From contig CALCFG010000011.1 of the NCBI GenBank assembly GCA_937900565.1, positions 1 through 22,668 of the forward strand: a DNA stretch of 22,668 nucleotides, in the 5' to 3' direction. A model generated the notes under the pieces. The model was not told the DNA's origin, did not search any database, and saw nothing but the letters and a program-made list of their open reading frames with translations. This document shows positions 1-7,946 of this stretch, in pieces (positions within the stretch are counted from its first letter, which is position 1; each line of letters opens with the position of its first letter). The translations under genes and the position numbers were made by a program. The DNA is from an uncultured Erysipelotrichaceae bacterium. Lineage in GTDB: Bacteria > Bacillota_I > Bacilli_A > Erysipelotrichales > Erysipelotrichaceae.

Positions 1-1
1 T

Positions 2-58
2 AAGCACTTCATCGGCGACGATAGTGAATGCGAAAATAGCTCATTGCCAGGTAAATAA
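2..58 (+). CDS. 3' end of an unidentified CDS
   Basis: An open frame enters from the left edge and gives KHFIGDDSECENSSLPGK before a TAA at 56-58. The stop is followed directly by an intrinsic terminator, which supports this as a real gene end. The other two forward frames either stop early or run through the terminator. Eighteen residues are too few to name the product. Confidence 0.4.
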   Translation, partial: KHFIGDDSECENSSLPGK

Positions 59-84
59 GCTCTTCATAGCGAAGAGCTTTTTTT
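57..84 (+). terminator. Intrinsic terminator of the left-edge gene
   Basis: A perfect 9-bp stem (AAGCTCTTC at 57-65 with GAAGAGCTT at 71-79) has a 5-nt loop and runs into a T tract at 78-84. It overlaps the TAA of the incoming frame and separates it from the carboxypeptidase gene. Confidence 0.85.
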
Positions 85-120
85 ATGGAAAAACTTAAGT
101 TTATCATGTACACTAATAAA

Positions 121-1398
121 ATGAAAAAAATCAAAGTATTACTAAGTGCATTCTTATTGATTGGGTGCATTTTACCGATAAATATTTTTGCAACGGAACC
201 AACAAACACGCCAGCTAATGGGGATTCGTTAAGCTTGCATGCGCAATCTGCCATTATTATGGATGCAAAAAGTGGAACGATTCTTTATGAAAAAAATGGA
301 GATGCACAACATTACCCTGCTTCCATAACAAAAATTTTGACATTATATCTTGCGCTGCAAAAGTTAGATGATAACGCCACACTAACCACAACGCATGAAG
401 CCATTGATGCAGTGCCACGCAGTAGTTCTCACGTAGCATTGGATTATGATGAAATAATAAGTGTTAAAGATTTGGAATATGCCATGATGTTGGCAAGTGC
501 CAATGATGCTGCTAATGTATTAGCAACAGGTATTAGTGGCGATTTATCCTCCTTTGCCCAATTAATGAATGAAACGGCTAAAGAATTGGGATGTACCAAT
601 TCTAACTTCGTGAACGCCAATGGTTTACATGATGATAATCATAAAACAAGTGCCAAAGATATAGCGTTAATTATGCAAACCTTAATCAAAGATCAACGTG
701 CACGGGACATTATGGCCACGGTGTCTTATTCAATGAGTCCGACAAATAAGCAAAGTGAACAACGAACATTTTCTACAGCATTTAATATGATTAAAAATAC
801 AGAATTTGCTGATGAACGTGTGGAAGGGGGTAAAAATGGATATACACCCGAAGCTGGATATACTAGCGTTGCATATGCTTTATATAATAATTTAGAGATT
901 ATTATGGTGGTTATGGCAGAACCAGATGCCGATAGTCGTTATTCGGATTTTAATAAGATGATGGAATTTGCGTTTGCGAATTATAAAACAGTTGTGTTGG
1001 ATGCAGCGCGGATTGGTGAAAAAGCAATTACTATTGTCGAAAATGAACAAGAACATGATGTAACGTTTTATATGGATAGTGCAATAAATATTTTGCTGCC
1101 TTTTTCTACCGATGAATCATTGATTTCCAGCGTGATTGAAGTTGAAGATACCAGTAGTGTGGAAAGCGCGAAGGCAAGAGTTGATATTTTGCTGGGTGGT
1201 CAAAAAATTGGCAGTGCAAATTTAAAAGTTAGAGATTTCGTTGCGGTAGAGGAACCGGTCGAACAAGATGAACAAGAGGAAACGATTAAAGATCGTTTCA
1301 TGGCGCTGACAGGTTTAGATATTGCTTCTTTGATTGTTTTGGGATTATTTGTCTTGTTAATTGTATTTAAATCATTATCACGAATAACATCCATTTAA
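121..1398 (+). CDS. D-alanyl-D-alanine carboxypeptidase (peptidase S11, DacF/PBP5-like)
   Basis: Predicted penicillin-binding protein that trims the terminal D-Ala from peptidoglycan pentapeptides outside the membrane. Numbering from the ATG at 121 (425 aa), residues 1-24 form a signal peptide (MKKIK, hydrophobic core, NIFA). The S11 motifs are in order: SITK (Ser68 nucleophile, Lys71), SAN at 126-128, and GGKNGYT with KNG at 238-240 where KTG is usual. A DacF-like C-terminal domain follows, and the protein ends in one membrane helix at about 399-419. The frame is open from an ATG at 85, but that codon abuts the terminator T tract, and the signal peptide argues for 121. There is no clear Shine-Dalgarno; a -10-like TATCAT at 102-107 lies only 13 nt before the ATG, so the leader would be very short. 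An LIGC stretch at 13-16 resembles a lipobox, but the hydrophobic run continues beyond it. Family assignment is firm. Confidence 0.9.
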   Translation: MKKIKVLLSAFLLIGCILPINIFATEPTNTPANGDSLSLHAQSAIIMDAKSGTILYEKNGDAQHYPASITKILTLYLALQKLDDNATLTTTHEAIDAVPRSSSHVALDYDEIISVKDLEYAMMLASANDAANVLATGISGDLSSFAQLMNETAKELGCTNSNFVNANGLHDDNHKTSAKDIALIMQTLIKDQRARDIMATVSYSMSPTNKQSEQRTFSTAFNMIKNTEFADERVEGGKNGYTPEAGYTSVAYALYNNLEIIMVVMAEPDADSRYSDFNKMMEFAFANYKTVVLDAARIGEKAITIVENEQEHDVTFYMDSAINILLPFSTDESLISSVIEVEDTSSVESAKARVDILLGGQKIGSANLKVRDFVAVEEPVEQDEQEETIKDRFMALTGLDIASLIVLGLFVLLIVFKSLSRITSI

Positions 1399-1435
1399 AT
1401 TTTCAATGCAAAATTGATGGAATTCCCCGTAAACA

Positions 1436-1464
1436 TTGCAATTTATCTAAAAATAACGTAAACT
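1436..1464 (+). promoter_or_regulatory. Candidate promoter for secG
   Basis: TTGCAA (1436-1441), a 17-bp spacer and TAAACT (1459-1464) lie about 33 bp upstream of the secG ATG. No terminator is visible after the carboxypeptidase gene, so secG could also receive read-through. Confidence 0.4.
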
Positions 1465-1497
1465 TTTAAAGCACATTAGTTTAGAAGGGAGAAACCG

Positions 1498-1719
1498 ATG
1501 TTAGAAATTTTATTATTAATTGTTGCAGCGATTTTAATTATTTTGTCACTGCTTCAAGGTGGAAAAAGTGACGCAATGAGTGCTTTTACGGGGACGAGCG
1601 GATTGAACCTTTTCACTAATGTGAAAGAGAGAGGTTCAGAAAAGGTAATTTCCAATTTAACATTAATTACGGGAATTACATTCTTTGTTCTTGTGATCCT
1701 TATCAATGTGCTAAGCTAA
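1498..1719 (+). CDS. secG: Protein-export membrane protein SecG
   Basis: Small subunit of the SecYEG translocon, which stimulates SecA-driven preprotein export. The 73-aa product has the family layout: a first membrane helix (about residues 2-19), the conserved cytoplasmic loop beginning LLQGGKSD, a Gly/Ser/Thr-rich segment, and a second helix (about 53-72). Length is typical. A strong AAGGGAG site (1485-1491) precedes the ATG at good spacing. It stands directly before rnr and smpB, an order common in Firmicutes, but a terminator overlaps its stop codon, so much transcription may end here. Confidence 0.93.
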   Translation: MLEILLLIVAAILIILSLLQGGKSDAMSAFTGTSGLNLFTNVKERGSEKVISNLTLITGITFFVLVILINVLS

Positions 1720-1743
1720 ACCGTATCCACTACGGTTTTTTTT
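1718..1743 (+). terminator. Intrinsic terminator after secG
   Basis: Stem AAACCGTA (1718-1725) with TACGGTTT (1731-1738), a 5-nt loop and a run of eight T ending at 1743. It overlaps the secG TAA (1717-1719). rnr begins 32 nt later without an obvious promoter of its own, so partial read-through is likely. Confidence 0.85.
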
Positions 1744-1775
1744 GTATTTTTAAATTAGAGTTAGAAAGGAGAGTT

Positions 1776-3962
1776 ATGAACTTAGAAACAATAATCGAAA
1801 CTTTAAATCAAGGGCAACCTTATTTATATACGCGAGAAGGAATTGCGAACGCTTTAGGTATTAATTCTGTAGAATTAAGGGTCAAATTATTACAACTCAT
1901 TCAGCAAGGAATTGAATCAGCAGAAATTTTTGAATCTAAAAAACATAAATTAGCCACGCGGAAACATTTAGGCTTTATTGTCGGAACCTATCGATTCAAA
2001 ACCGAACGATTTGGTTTTGTTGAATGTGACGATAATGAATCCTATTATTGCAATGCGAGTGATAATTTACATGCATTTGATCAAGATATCGTTTTGATTC
2101 GCGTATCTTCTTATGATTCAAGTTGTGAAGTAATTAAAGTATTAAAGCATCAAATTAAAACGCTGGTTGGTGAAGTGTTAGTTAATAATCGTAAAGGAAG
2201 ATTATCCTATCGGTGCACTTTATTTTCTTACCCTTACTTTGTTACTGTTGGTAATAGCGAATTGATACAAGTTAAGGAAGATAGCTTTGTTTTGTTTGAT
2301 ATTGTGGAATATGGTGAAGTGCTTAAATGCAAGATTCAATCTGTCATTGCTCCGATGAGTGCACCATTCGCAGATATAAACAGTGCGTTAATTGAAAAGG
2401 GAATCTTATTGGAATACCCTAAAGATGCAGTCTCTCAAGCCGCTAAGAGTGGTTCACGTCCAATTTGTTTGGATGAAAAAAGAAAAGATTTACGCTATTT
2501 ATTAACAATGACGATCGATGGGGAGGATGCTAAAGATTTTGATGATGCATTATCCGTTGAAGTTAAGGAAAATGAAATTATAGTTTATGTATCCATAGCT
2601 GATGTGGCTACGTATGTGGAAGAAAATTCCGTGTTGGATAAAGAAGCATACCGCAGAGGAACGAGTATCTATGTACCAGGAAAAGTTATTCCAATGTTAC
2701 CGTTTGAATTAAGTAATGGGGCATGTAGTTTAAATCCGAATGTGGATCGTTATGCAATAACCTGTGAATTACATTATCAAACTGACGGGCAGTTGCTTGA
2801 ATCTAAGGTTTATCCATCATTAATTAAATCAAAGTATCGGATGACATATTCCAATGTGAATCGTATCTTTGCAGGGGAAATTGCCATTATCCATAATTAT
2901 GAAACGTTAGTTCCATCATTACTTGCATTATTGGAATTAGCTACAGCTATTCAACATTTACATAATCAAGAAGGTGGAGTTTCCTTTGTTAGTAATGAGT
3001 TATCCATTACTATGGATAAACAGGGAAATGTGGAAAGTGTAACAAAAAGAGTCGATGGTTTGGGTGAAAACTTAATTGAAACTTATATGATAGAAGCTAA
3101 TATTGCCGTTGCTAAGTTGATGAATGAATTAAAATTGCCATGCATTTATCGAATTCATGAAGCACCGCAAGCGCAACGTATGGAAGAATTTAAAGCCATT
3201 GCTAAAGTTATTCAATTACCATCGGATTTATCCGACCACCCTACTTCATTGCAATTGCAACATTACCTCGATTCAATTAAAGATAGTGAATTCTATGAAG
3301 TTATTAATGCACGCTTATTACGATCAATGAGTAAAGCACGTTATGAAAGCGAATGTTTAGGTCATTATGGATTGGGGTTAAAATATTATTGTCACTTTAC
3401 TTCGCCGATAAGAAGGTATCCCGACTTACTTGTGCACCGTTATTTATGGAAGTATTATTTTAATCAAGGAGACAGTAGTAAAGATCAAAGTGGGTTACTT
3501 GTTAAAGCTGCCCATTGTTCCGAATGTGAAGTCGATGCTGTGGATGTGGAGCGTGATATTACCGCAATGAAAGTATGCCAATACATGCAACATAAGATCA
3601 ATCAAAAGTTCACAGCGAGGGTAAGTTCAATTACGAACAGTGGGCTTTATGTTACAACGAATCAAGGTATTGATATATTCTGTCCATATTATTATGTAGT
3701 GGAAGATTGCGTTGCATATGCACCATTTGTTGAAATGCGTATGTCCCCAAGTGATTGTAAAGTAGTAATTGGGGATGAATTAACTGTCACGATTCAATCT
3801 GTAAATGAAATTGAGCGCAAAGTTATTGGTTATTTTCAATTAAAGACAAATCAAGCAAAGAAAACTAAAGTTAATTCAGAAAAGAATAAGAAATATAAGA
3901 AACCTAAGAAAGCAAAAAGTAACAGAAGAAAGGATAAGAAAGATGCTCATCGCCGAAAATAG
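1776..3962 (+). CDS. rnr: Ribonuclease R (3'-5' exoribonuclease, RNB family)
   Basis: Processive hydrolytic exoribonuclease that degrades structured RNA and works with the SmpB-tmRNA ribosome rescue pathway. The 728-aa protein has the full architecture: N-terminal winged helix (about 1-60), cold-shock OB domains (about 65-190), the RNB catalytic domain, an S1 domain (about 615-695) and a Lys-rich tail (about 700-728). The acidic metal site is intact: D248, D254, D256 and D257 in TIDGEDAKDFDDA. Family blocks SIADVATYV, RGTSIY and HFTSPIRRYPDLLVHR are present. AAAGGAG sits at 1765-1771 before the ATG. The last 20 nt overlap smpB in another frame, which suggests translational coupling of two proteins in one pathway. 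Confidence 0.96.
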   Translation: MNLETIIETLNQGQPYLYTREGIANALGINSVELRVKLLQLIQQGIESAEIFESKKHKLATRKHLGFIVGTYRFKTERFGFVECDDNESYYCNASDNLHAFDQDIVLIRVSSYDSSCEVIKVLKHQIKTLVGEVLVNNRKGRLSYRCTLFSYPYFVTVGNSELIQVKEDSFVLFDIVEYGEVLKCKIQSVIAPMSAPFADINSALIEKGILLEYPKDAVSQAAKSGSRPICLDEKRKDLRYLLTMTIDGEDAKDFDDALSVEVKENEIIVYVSIADVATYVEENSVLDKEAYRRGTSIYVPGKVIPMLPFELSNGACSLNPNVDRYAITCELHYQTDGQLLESKVYPSLIKSKYRMTYSNVNRIFAGEIAIIHNYETLVPSLLALLELATAIQHLHNQEGGVSFVSNELSITMDKQGNVESVTKRVDGLGENLIETYMIEANIAVAKLMNELKLPCIYRIHEAPQAQRMEEFKAIAKVIQLPSDLSDHPTSLQLQHYLDSIKDSEFYEVINARLLRSMSKARYESECLGHYGLGLKYYCHFTSPIRRYPDLLVHRYLWKYYFNQGDSSKDQSGLLVKAAHCSECEVDAVDVERDITAMKVCQYMQHKINQKFTARVSSITNSGLYVTTNQGIDIFCPYYYVVEDCVAYAPFVEMRMSPSDCKVVIGDELTVTIQSVNEIERKVIGYFQLKTNQAKKTKVNSEKNKKYKKPKKAKSNRRKDKKDAHRRK

Positions 3963-4383
3963 AAAAGCACATTTTCATTATTTTATTATTGATACTTACC
4001 AAGCAGGCATTGTTTTAAAAGGTAGTGAAATTAAAAGCGTGAGGGCTCATAAAGTTTCCTTTAATGATGCTTATGTCACCATTAAAAAAGGGGAAGTTTT
4101 CTTAAAAGAAATGCATATTGCTGAATATAAAGAAGCCAATCGCTTTAATCATGATGAAAAACGGATTCGTAAATTGCTTTTACATAAAAATGAAATTGCA
4201 AAACTAGAAAGTAAAATCAAACTTGAAGGTTATACGTTAATTCCGTTAAAACTAACAATTGAGCATGGACTTGCTAAAGTTACCATTGCCTTAGCAAAAG
4301 GTAAGAATATGGCGGATAAGCGGCAAACAAGTAAGCAAAGGGAAATGGATCGCGCAGCACAAGCTGCCATTAAAAGAGGTTAA
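3943..4383 (+). CDS. smpB: SsrA (tmRNA)-binding protein SmpB
   Basis: Binds tmRNA and delivers it to stalled ribosomes for trans-translation. The 146-aa length is typical. The N-terminus LIAENRKAHFHYFI and the block IVLKGSEIKSVR are family signatures, followed by an OB-fold core. The basic C-terminal tail DKRQTSKQREMDRAAQ is the part that enters the mRNA channel in known SmpB. The start at 3943 lies inside the 3' end of rnr; an AAAGGATAAG stretch serves as ribosome-binding site. The Nudix gene starts 2 nt after the stop, so all three are probably co-translated. No ssrA gene was seen in this window. Confidence 0.96.
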   Translation: MLIAENRKAHFHYFIIDTYQAGIVLKGSEIKSVRAHKVSFNDAYVTIKKGEVFLKEMHIAEYKEANRFNHDEKRIRKLLLHKNEIAKLESKIKLEGYTLIPLKLTIEHGLAKVTIALAKGKNMADKRQTSKQREMDRAAQAAIKRG

Positions 4384-4385
4384 TT

Positions 4386-4940
4386 ATGGCTAAATATCCT
4401 GTTAAATCACGCAAATCAATTTATAAGGGTAATATAATTGATGTTTATGTCGATCAAGTAGAATACCCTAATGGTCAAGTTTATCTACGGGAATTAATTG
4501 AGCATGTTCCAGGAGTTTGTATCGCGTGTCTAAATGATAAAAACCAATTGGCTTTTGTAAAACAATATCGCTATGGTATTGGTGATGATTTACAAGAGTT
4601 GCCTGCCGGTAAAGCAGATAGTTATTCGGAAGATTTGTTGGAAGCCGCTAGGCGTGAATTGGAAGAGGAATGTGGTGTACAAGCAAAGCGTTGGGTGGAT
4701 ATGGGGAAATTTATACCAACCAGTGCTTATTTAACTGAATGGATTCAATTCTATTTTGCGTATGATTTAACATATACGCATCAACATTTTGATGATGATG
4801 AGTTTATTGAATTATCTTGGATTGATTTAGATAAAGCAATTCAAATGGTTTATACCAATGAATTAATTGATGGAAAAACCATTGCATTAATATTAAAGGT
4901 AGCTAATTATCTTACTGGCCATAGTTTATGCTACGAGTAA
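4386..4940 (+). CDS. nudF: Nudix hydrolase, ADP-ribose pyrophosphatase-like
   Basis: Predicted cytosolic hydrolase splitting ADP-ribose to AMP and ribose 5-phosphate. The 184-aa protein has the ADPRase features: YPNGQVYLRE near the N-terminus, VKQYRYGI (57-64) and a Nudix box at 75-98. The core EDLLEAARRELEEECGV matches E-x7-RELxEExGV; the first glycine is separated from the first Glu by six residues rather than five. A proline (PTS, about residue 112) follows the box at a spacing like that of ADPRase members. AGAGG at about 4375-4379 precedes the ATG. It overlaps the polymerase gene by 13 nt. The substrate is inferred from the family and could be another nucleoside diphosphate derivative. 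Confidence 0.85.
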   Translation: MAKYPVKSRKSIYKGNIIDVYVDQVEYPNGQVYLRELIEHVPGVCIACLNDKNQLAFVKQYRYGIGDDLQELPAGKADSYSEDLLEAARRELEEECGVQAKRWVDMGKFIPTSAYLTEWIQFYFAYDLTYTHQHFDDDEFIELSWIDLDKAIQMVYTNELIDGKTIALILKVANYLTGHSLCYE

Positions 4941-6175
4941 TCATGCATGCCGATATCAACCACTGTTATGCACAAATTGAAGAAATGTTACAACCGATGC
5001 ATCGGTTGTATCCAATGGTGGTGGGTGGACATGAAGAAAAACGTCATGGGATTGTATTGGCAAAAAATGATTTATGTCGACCGTTGGGTGTAAAGACTGC
5101 TCAATCGTTAATGGAAGCACGACAAGCTTGCAATGATTTGCGCATTGTTTTACCCCATTATCAGCGCTATTTAGAAGTCAGTGAAAAAGTTAAAGATATA
5201 TATCGGCAATATTCTGATCGAGTTGAAAGCTTTGGTGTGGATGAAGCGTGGGTGGATTTAACGCATTCTTTACGCTTATTTGGTGATCCCATTGCTTTAG
5301 CAAAAACTATTCAAAAGCGCGTTTATGATGAAATTGGGTTAACAGTATCAATCGGATTATCATTTAATAAAGTTTTTGCTAAATTAGGTTCGGATATGGG
5401 TAAAAGTAGTGGTTTTGCTTATATTAGTGAAGATAATTATAAAAATGTTGTTTGGCCATTACCCGTTGGCGATTTACTTTATGTGGGCGTGAAAACCAAT
5501 ATAAAATTGAATGCTATGGGTATACATACGATTGGTCAATTGGCAAATACGCCATTGGAAGCTTTAACAAACCGTTTTGGTAAATGGGGATATGTGCATC
5601 GATTTGCGAATGGCAAAGATGATCAAGCGGTGGCACATGTGAATGATCCCAAAGAAGTGCCGAAAAGTGTAGGTAATGGTATGACTACTATTATTGATAT
5701 GGAGAATATGGAACAAACTCGCTTAGTCTTAAGGTTATTAAGTGAATCGGTTGCTTCACGGATGCGTGATGAAAATGTGATTGGGAACGTGGTGAGTTTA
5801 ATGTTTCGTGACAAATCACTTGCATGGTATCAAGTGCAACGTAAATTAAACTATTATACGGATAATAGTGAAGATATATTGGATGAAGCTTGCGATTTAT
5901 TGCAACAAAGGTATGATTTTAGCCAACCACTTCGCCAAATTACTGTATCAATGCAAGTAAAAAGTCGCAAAGACCATATTCAACAAATGTCATTGGAATC
6001 CATTACCCAGGAAATGAAACGGGATAAAAAACGTCAAGTGGATGTATTAATGGATGATTTACGAAATAAATATGGTTTTTCCAGTATTAAGAAGTGTTCC
6101 AATTTATTGGATAAACCATTCTCAGAAGAAAATGTAAAAGGGGATCACGTAGTGTATCCAAAAGGTTATTTCTAA
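4928..6175 (+). CDS. dinB: Y-family DNA polymerase (DinB/Pol IV-like)
   Basis: Predicted low-fidelity translesion polymerase. The 415-aa protein has the IMS palm with catalytic acids D9 (HADINHCYA) and D105-E106 (SFGVDEAWVD). The fingers block LAKNDLCRPLGVKTAQS follows D9, then the VSIGLSFNKVFAKLGSDMGK region, the helix-hairpin-helix thumb around LNAMGIHTIGQLA (about 195-207), and the little finger from KSVGNGMTT onward. The expected steric-gate position is Tyr14, preceded by Cys13 where an aromatic residue is usual. No classic C-terminal clamp-binding pentapeptide is obvious; the protein ends HVVYPKGYF. It overlaps the Nudix gene by 13 nt and the next gene by 1 nt (TAATG). An alternative start at M6 (4943) would also keep the catalytic core. 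Confidence 0.92.
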   Translation: MLRVIMHADINHCYAQIEEMLQPMHRLYPMVVGGHEEKRHGIVLAKNDLCRPLGVKTAQSLMEARQACNDLRIVLPHYQRYLEVSEKVKDIYRQYSDRVESFGVDEAWVDLTHSLRLFGDPIALAKTIQKRVYDEIGLTVSIGLSFNKVFAKLGSDMGKSSGFAYISEDNYKNVVWPLPVGDLLYVGVKTNIKLNAMGIHTIGQLANTPLEALTNRFGKWGYVHRFANGKDDQAVAHVNDPKEVPKSVGNGMTTIIDMENMEQTRLVLRLLSESVASRMRDENVIGNVVSLMFRDKSLAWYQVQRKLNYYTDNSEDILDEACDLLQQRYDFSQPLRQITVSMQVKSRKDHIQQMSLESITQEMKRDKKRQVDVLMDDLRNKYGFSSIKKCSNLLDKPFSEENVKGDHVVYPKGYF

Positions 6176-6456
6176 TGCTTACGATTAATCCAGTGGATGT
6201 CATTTATCATAATGATTCACTAGGGAATATTATTCCTTTGCAGATAAAAGTAAATCACGAATTTGTCACCATAGATCGTATTATTGAAAAAAAACCCGCT
6301 TTTAGTGAAGCGGGTGGCTATGGAATTTGTTATTTTATAAAATACCAAAATCATTATGGTAAATTATTCTTTATGCAAGATCATTATGAATTGGAGTATA
6401 CTGTGGATCCAAACGATGTAGCATTTCCCAAACCAGGAATAGTGGCAGACCAATAA
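6175..6456 (+). CDS. Small polymerase-associated protein, 93 aa (DUF6504-like pattern)
   Basis: Coupled to the polymerase gene by a TAATG overlap, so it probably acts with it. It begins NPVDVIYHND and then has a beta-rich body with ITPLQ-like strands, a DRIIEKK motif and a Gly-rich GGYGICYFIKY segment ending in a YELEYTV strand. This order of motifs resembles small DUF6504-type proteins found after dinB in other phyla, but the similarity is by eye only. The function is unknown; an accessory or clamp-contact role for the polymerase is inference. The 3' end overlaps convergent maf by 86 nt, and a minus-strand terminator lies inside the coding region (6287-6315). Confidence 0.7.
   Translation: MLTINPVDVIYHNDSLGNIIPLQIKVNHEFVTIDRIIEKKPAFSEAGGYGICYFIKYQNHYGKLFFMQDHYELEYTVDPNDVAFPKPGIVADQ
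6287..6315 (-). terminator. Minus-strand terminator for maf, embedded in the opposing gene
   Basis: Read on the minus strand, ACCCGCTT (6315-6308) pairs with AAGCGGGT (6301-6294) around a 6-nt loop, followed by a run of eight T (6294-6287). This is an ideal intrinsic terminator, about 56 nt after the maf stop. It falls within the coding region of the 93-aa plus-strand gene. Confidence 0.85.
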
Positions 6457-6940
6457 TGTTAAAATAATCACCTTCGATGGACTTAATAAAGTCCATCGTT
6501 TTATCTTGGATGCCATAGGCACCCGCTTTATCCAATGGAGAACCCGTAGCAATATAGTCAGTAATCATTTTTTTTGTTAATGGTTTAAAAGCTACATTGG
6601 AAACACAATGGCTTACTAGTGTTTTATCCATTGTTCGTAATACAACCCCTGTAATTACTTGATGGGTATTGTTGGATAATTGGCTAAGCATGGCATAGGC
6701 ATCATCTTTATTTTTCGGTTTACCAAAAATTTCACCTTGGTAAGATACAATTGTATCTGCACCAATTATGACTTCATTGGGATAAATTTCCACTGCATTG
6801 GCCTTTAAAAGTGCCAATTGTTCAATTTGATTGACTAGCGGAAGGCTTGTATCACGTATTTCAAAACTATCGGTGATATTGTGCAATAATTGGGCCCGTC
6901 GAGGGCTAGATGAACTTAATATAACTTTACTTATCTGCAT
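6371..6940 (-). CDS. maf: Maf-family nucleoside triphosphate pyrophosphatase
   Basis: Predicted house-cleaning enzyme hydrolysing dTTP/UTP or modified nucleotides to monophosphates. The 189-aa length is typical. Conserved blocks are intact: SSSSPRR (9-15), GADTIV with D62, GKPKNKDDA (73-81), TGV, DKAGAYGIQ and EGDYFNIIGLPL near the C-terminus. The start at 6940 faces a divergent nucleotidyltransferase gene 56 nt away, with only a weak ribosome-binding site. The gene converges on the polymerase operon and overlaps its last gene. The plus-strand terminator of that operon lies inside this coding region at 6475-6502. Confidence 0.93.
   Translation of the reverse strand: MQISKVILSSSSPRRAQLLHNITDSFEIRDTSLPLVNQIEQLALLKANAVEIYPNEVIIGADTIVSYQGEIFGKPKNKDDAYAMLSQLSNNTHQVITGVVLRTMDKTLVSHCVSNVAFKPLTKKMITDYIATGSPLDKAGAYGIQDKTMDFIKSIEGDYFNIIGLPLFLVWEMLHRLDPQYTPIHNDLA
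6475..6504 (+). terminator. Plus-strand terminator of the polymerase operon, embedded in maf
   Basis: A perfect 10-bp stem CGATGGACTT (6475-6484) with AAGTCCATCG (6489-6498) and a 4-nt loop is followed by TTTTAT. It stands 19 nt after the stop of the 93-aa gene and within the conserved 3' part of maf. On the minus strand no T run follows, so it should act only on plus-strand transcripts. Confidence 0.75.
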
Positions 6941-6962
6941 GGCTTTATTCTATCGCGTGTTA

Positions 6963-6987
6963 TATAATAAGTACACAAAAAGAAGGA
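6963..6987 (+). promoter_or_regulatory. -10 element and ribosome-binding site of the nucleotidyltransferase gene
   Basis: A consensus TATAAT (6963-6968) is followed by AGAAGGA (6981-6987) and the ATG at 6997. No good -35 box is seen at 16-18 bp. The 56-bp gap to maf must also contain the divergent maf promoter. Confidence 0.55.
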
Positions 6988-6996
6988 ATATCGAAA

Positions 6997-7914
6997 ATGA
7001 ATACTAATTTAAATAAGCCATCACTTGTTATATTAGCAGCAGGGATGGGGAGCCGTTATGGCGGATTAAAACAAATTGACACAGTGGGTAATAATGGTGA
7101 ATCGATTATTGACTTTACGATTTACGATGCCATCAAAGCTGGTTTTGGTAAAGTGTATTTAATAATCCGTAAAGAACATGAACAAGCATTTAGAGACAAT
7201 CTTGTTGATAAAGTAAGAACTAAAGTTCCTGTAGAATTCATTTATCAAGATTTAAATGATTTACCAAAAGGCTACACTGTACCTGAAGGAAGAGAAAAAC
7301 CTTGGGGAACGACGCACGCATTATTGGCTTGCAAAAATCAAGTTAAAGAAAATTTTATGATTTGCAATGCTGATGATTTTTATGGTCGAGGTTCTTTTGA
7401 AACAATGTATGATTTCTTATGCAATAAAGCCAATGGAACCCACTATGGTATGGTAGGTTATCCACTAGTGAATACATTAACTGATTCGGGCAGTGTAACG
7501 CGTGCAGTATGCGAAACAAAAGATAATAAATTAACACAAATTGTGGAAATTCAAAAAATTATCAAACAAGATGGAAAGGCGTGCATCGAAGAAAATGAGG
7601 AAATCAAACCAGTTGATCCAACAAAATTAAGTAGTATGAACTTCTGGGGATTTACACCGCTAATTTTTGATCAATGTGAAGGTATATTTGCTAACTTCTT
7701 GCATGATTCTTTGGAAGGTAACCCAATGAAATGTGAACATGTAATTCCTACTGCTGTGGGTGATTTGGTAAAAGCGGGAGCGTGTGATATTGAAGTGATG
7801 GGAACCGACGAAAAATGGTTTGGTGTTACTTATAAGGAAGACAAACCTGACGTTGTTGCAAAAATTCAAGCTTATAAAGATCAAGGTTTATATCCATTTG
7901 ATTTATGGAAATAA
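6997..7914 (+). CDS. Sugar-phosphate nucleotidyltransferase family protein
   Basis: Predicted cytosolic enzyme that joins an NTP to a sugar or related phosphate to form an activated nucleotide sugar. The 305-aa protein has the NTP-transferase signature LAAGMGSRYGGLKQ at 13-26 (G-x-G-x-R and the catalytic Lys25), the PWGTTHALL block (102-110) that contacts the nucleotide in this fold, and the metal-binding NADDFYG at 124-130. The C-terminal half has SSMNFWGFTP and ends in PFDLWK. It lacks the left-handed beta-helix of GlmU-type enzymes. It forms a single-gene unit with its own promoter and terminator, so context does not reveal the substrate. Confidence 0.85.
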   Translation: MNTNLNKPSLVILAAGMGSRYGGLKQIDTVGNNGESIIDFTIYDAIKAGFGKVYLIIRKEHEQAFRDNLVDKVRTKVPVEFIYQDLNDLPKGYTVPEGREKPWGTTHALLACKNQVKENFMICNADDFYGRGSFETMYDFLCNKANGTHYGMVGYPLVNTLTDSGSVTRAVCETKDNKLTQIVEIQKIIKQDGKACIEENEEIKPVDPTKLSSMNFWGFTPLIFDQCEGIFANFLHDSLEGNPMKCEHVIPTAVGDLVKAGACDIEVMGTDEKWFGVTYKEDKPDVVAKIQAYKDQGLYPFDLWK

Positions 7915-7918
7915 TGGT

Positions 7919-7946
7919 AAAGGGAAGGTAACTTCCCTTTTCGTTT
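7919..7946 (+). terminator. Intrinsic terminator after the nucleotidyltransferase gene
   Basis: Stem AAAGGGAAG (7919-7927) with CTTCCCTTT (7932-7940) and a 4-nt loop, followed by an interrupted T tract (TTTTCGTTT). Confidence 0.7.

Noticed and set aside
85..120. Upstream ATG for the carboxypeptidase
   Set aside because: It would put twelve residues before a normal signal peptide, and its ribosome-binding region lies inside a terminator hairpin.
7355..7884. Two antisense open frames opposite the nucleotidyltransferase gene
   Set aside because: They lie fully within a well-conserved gene, have no start signals and encode no recognisable motif.
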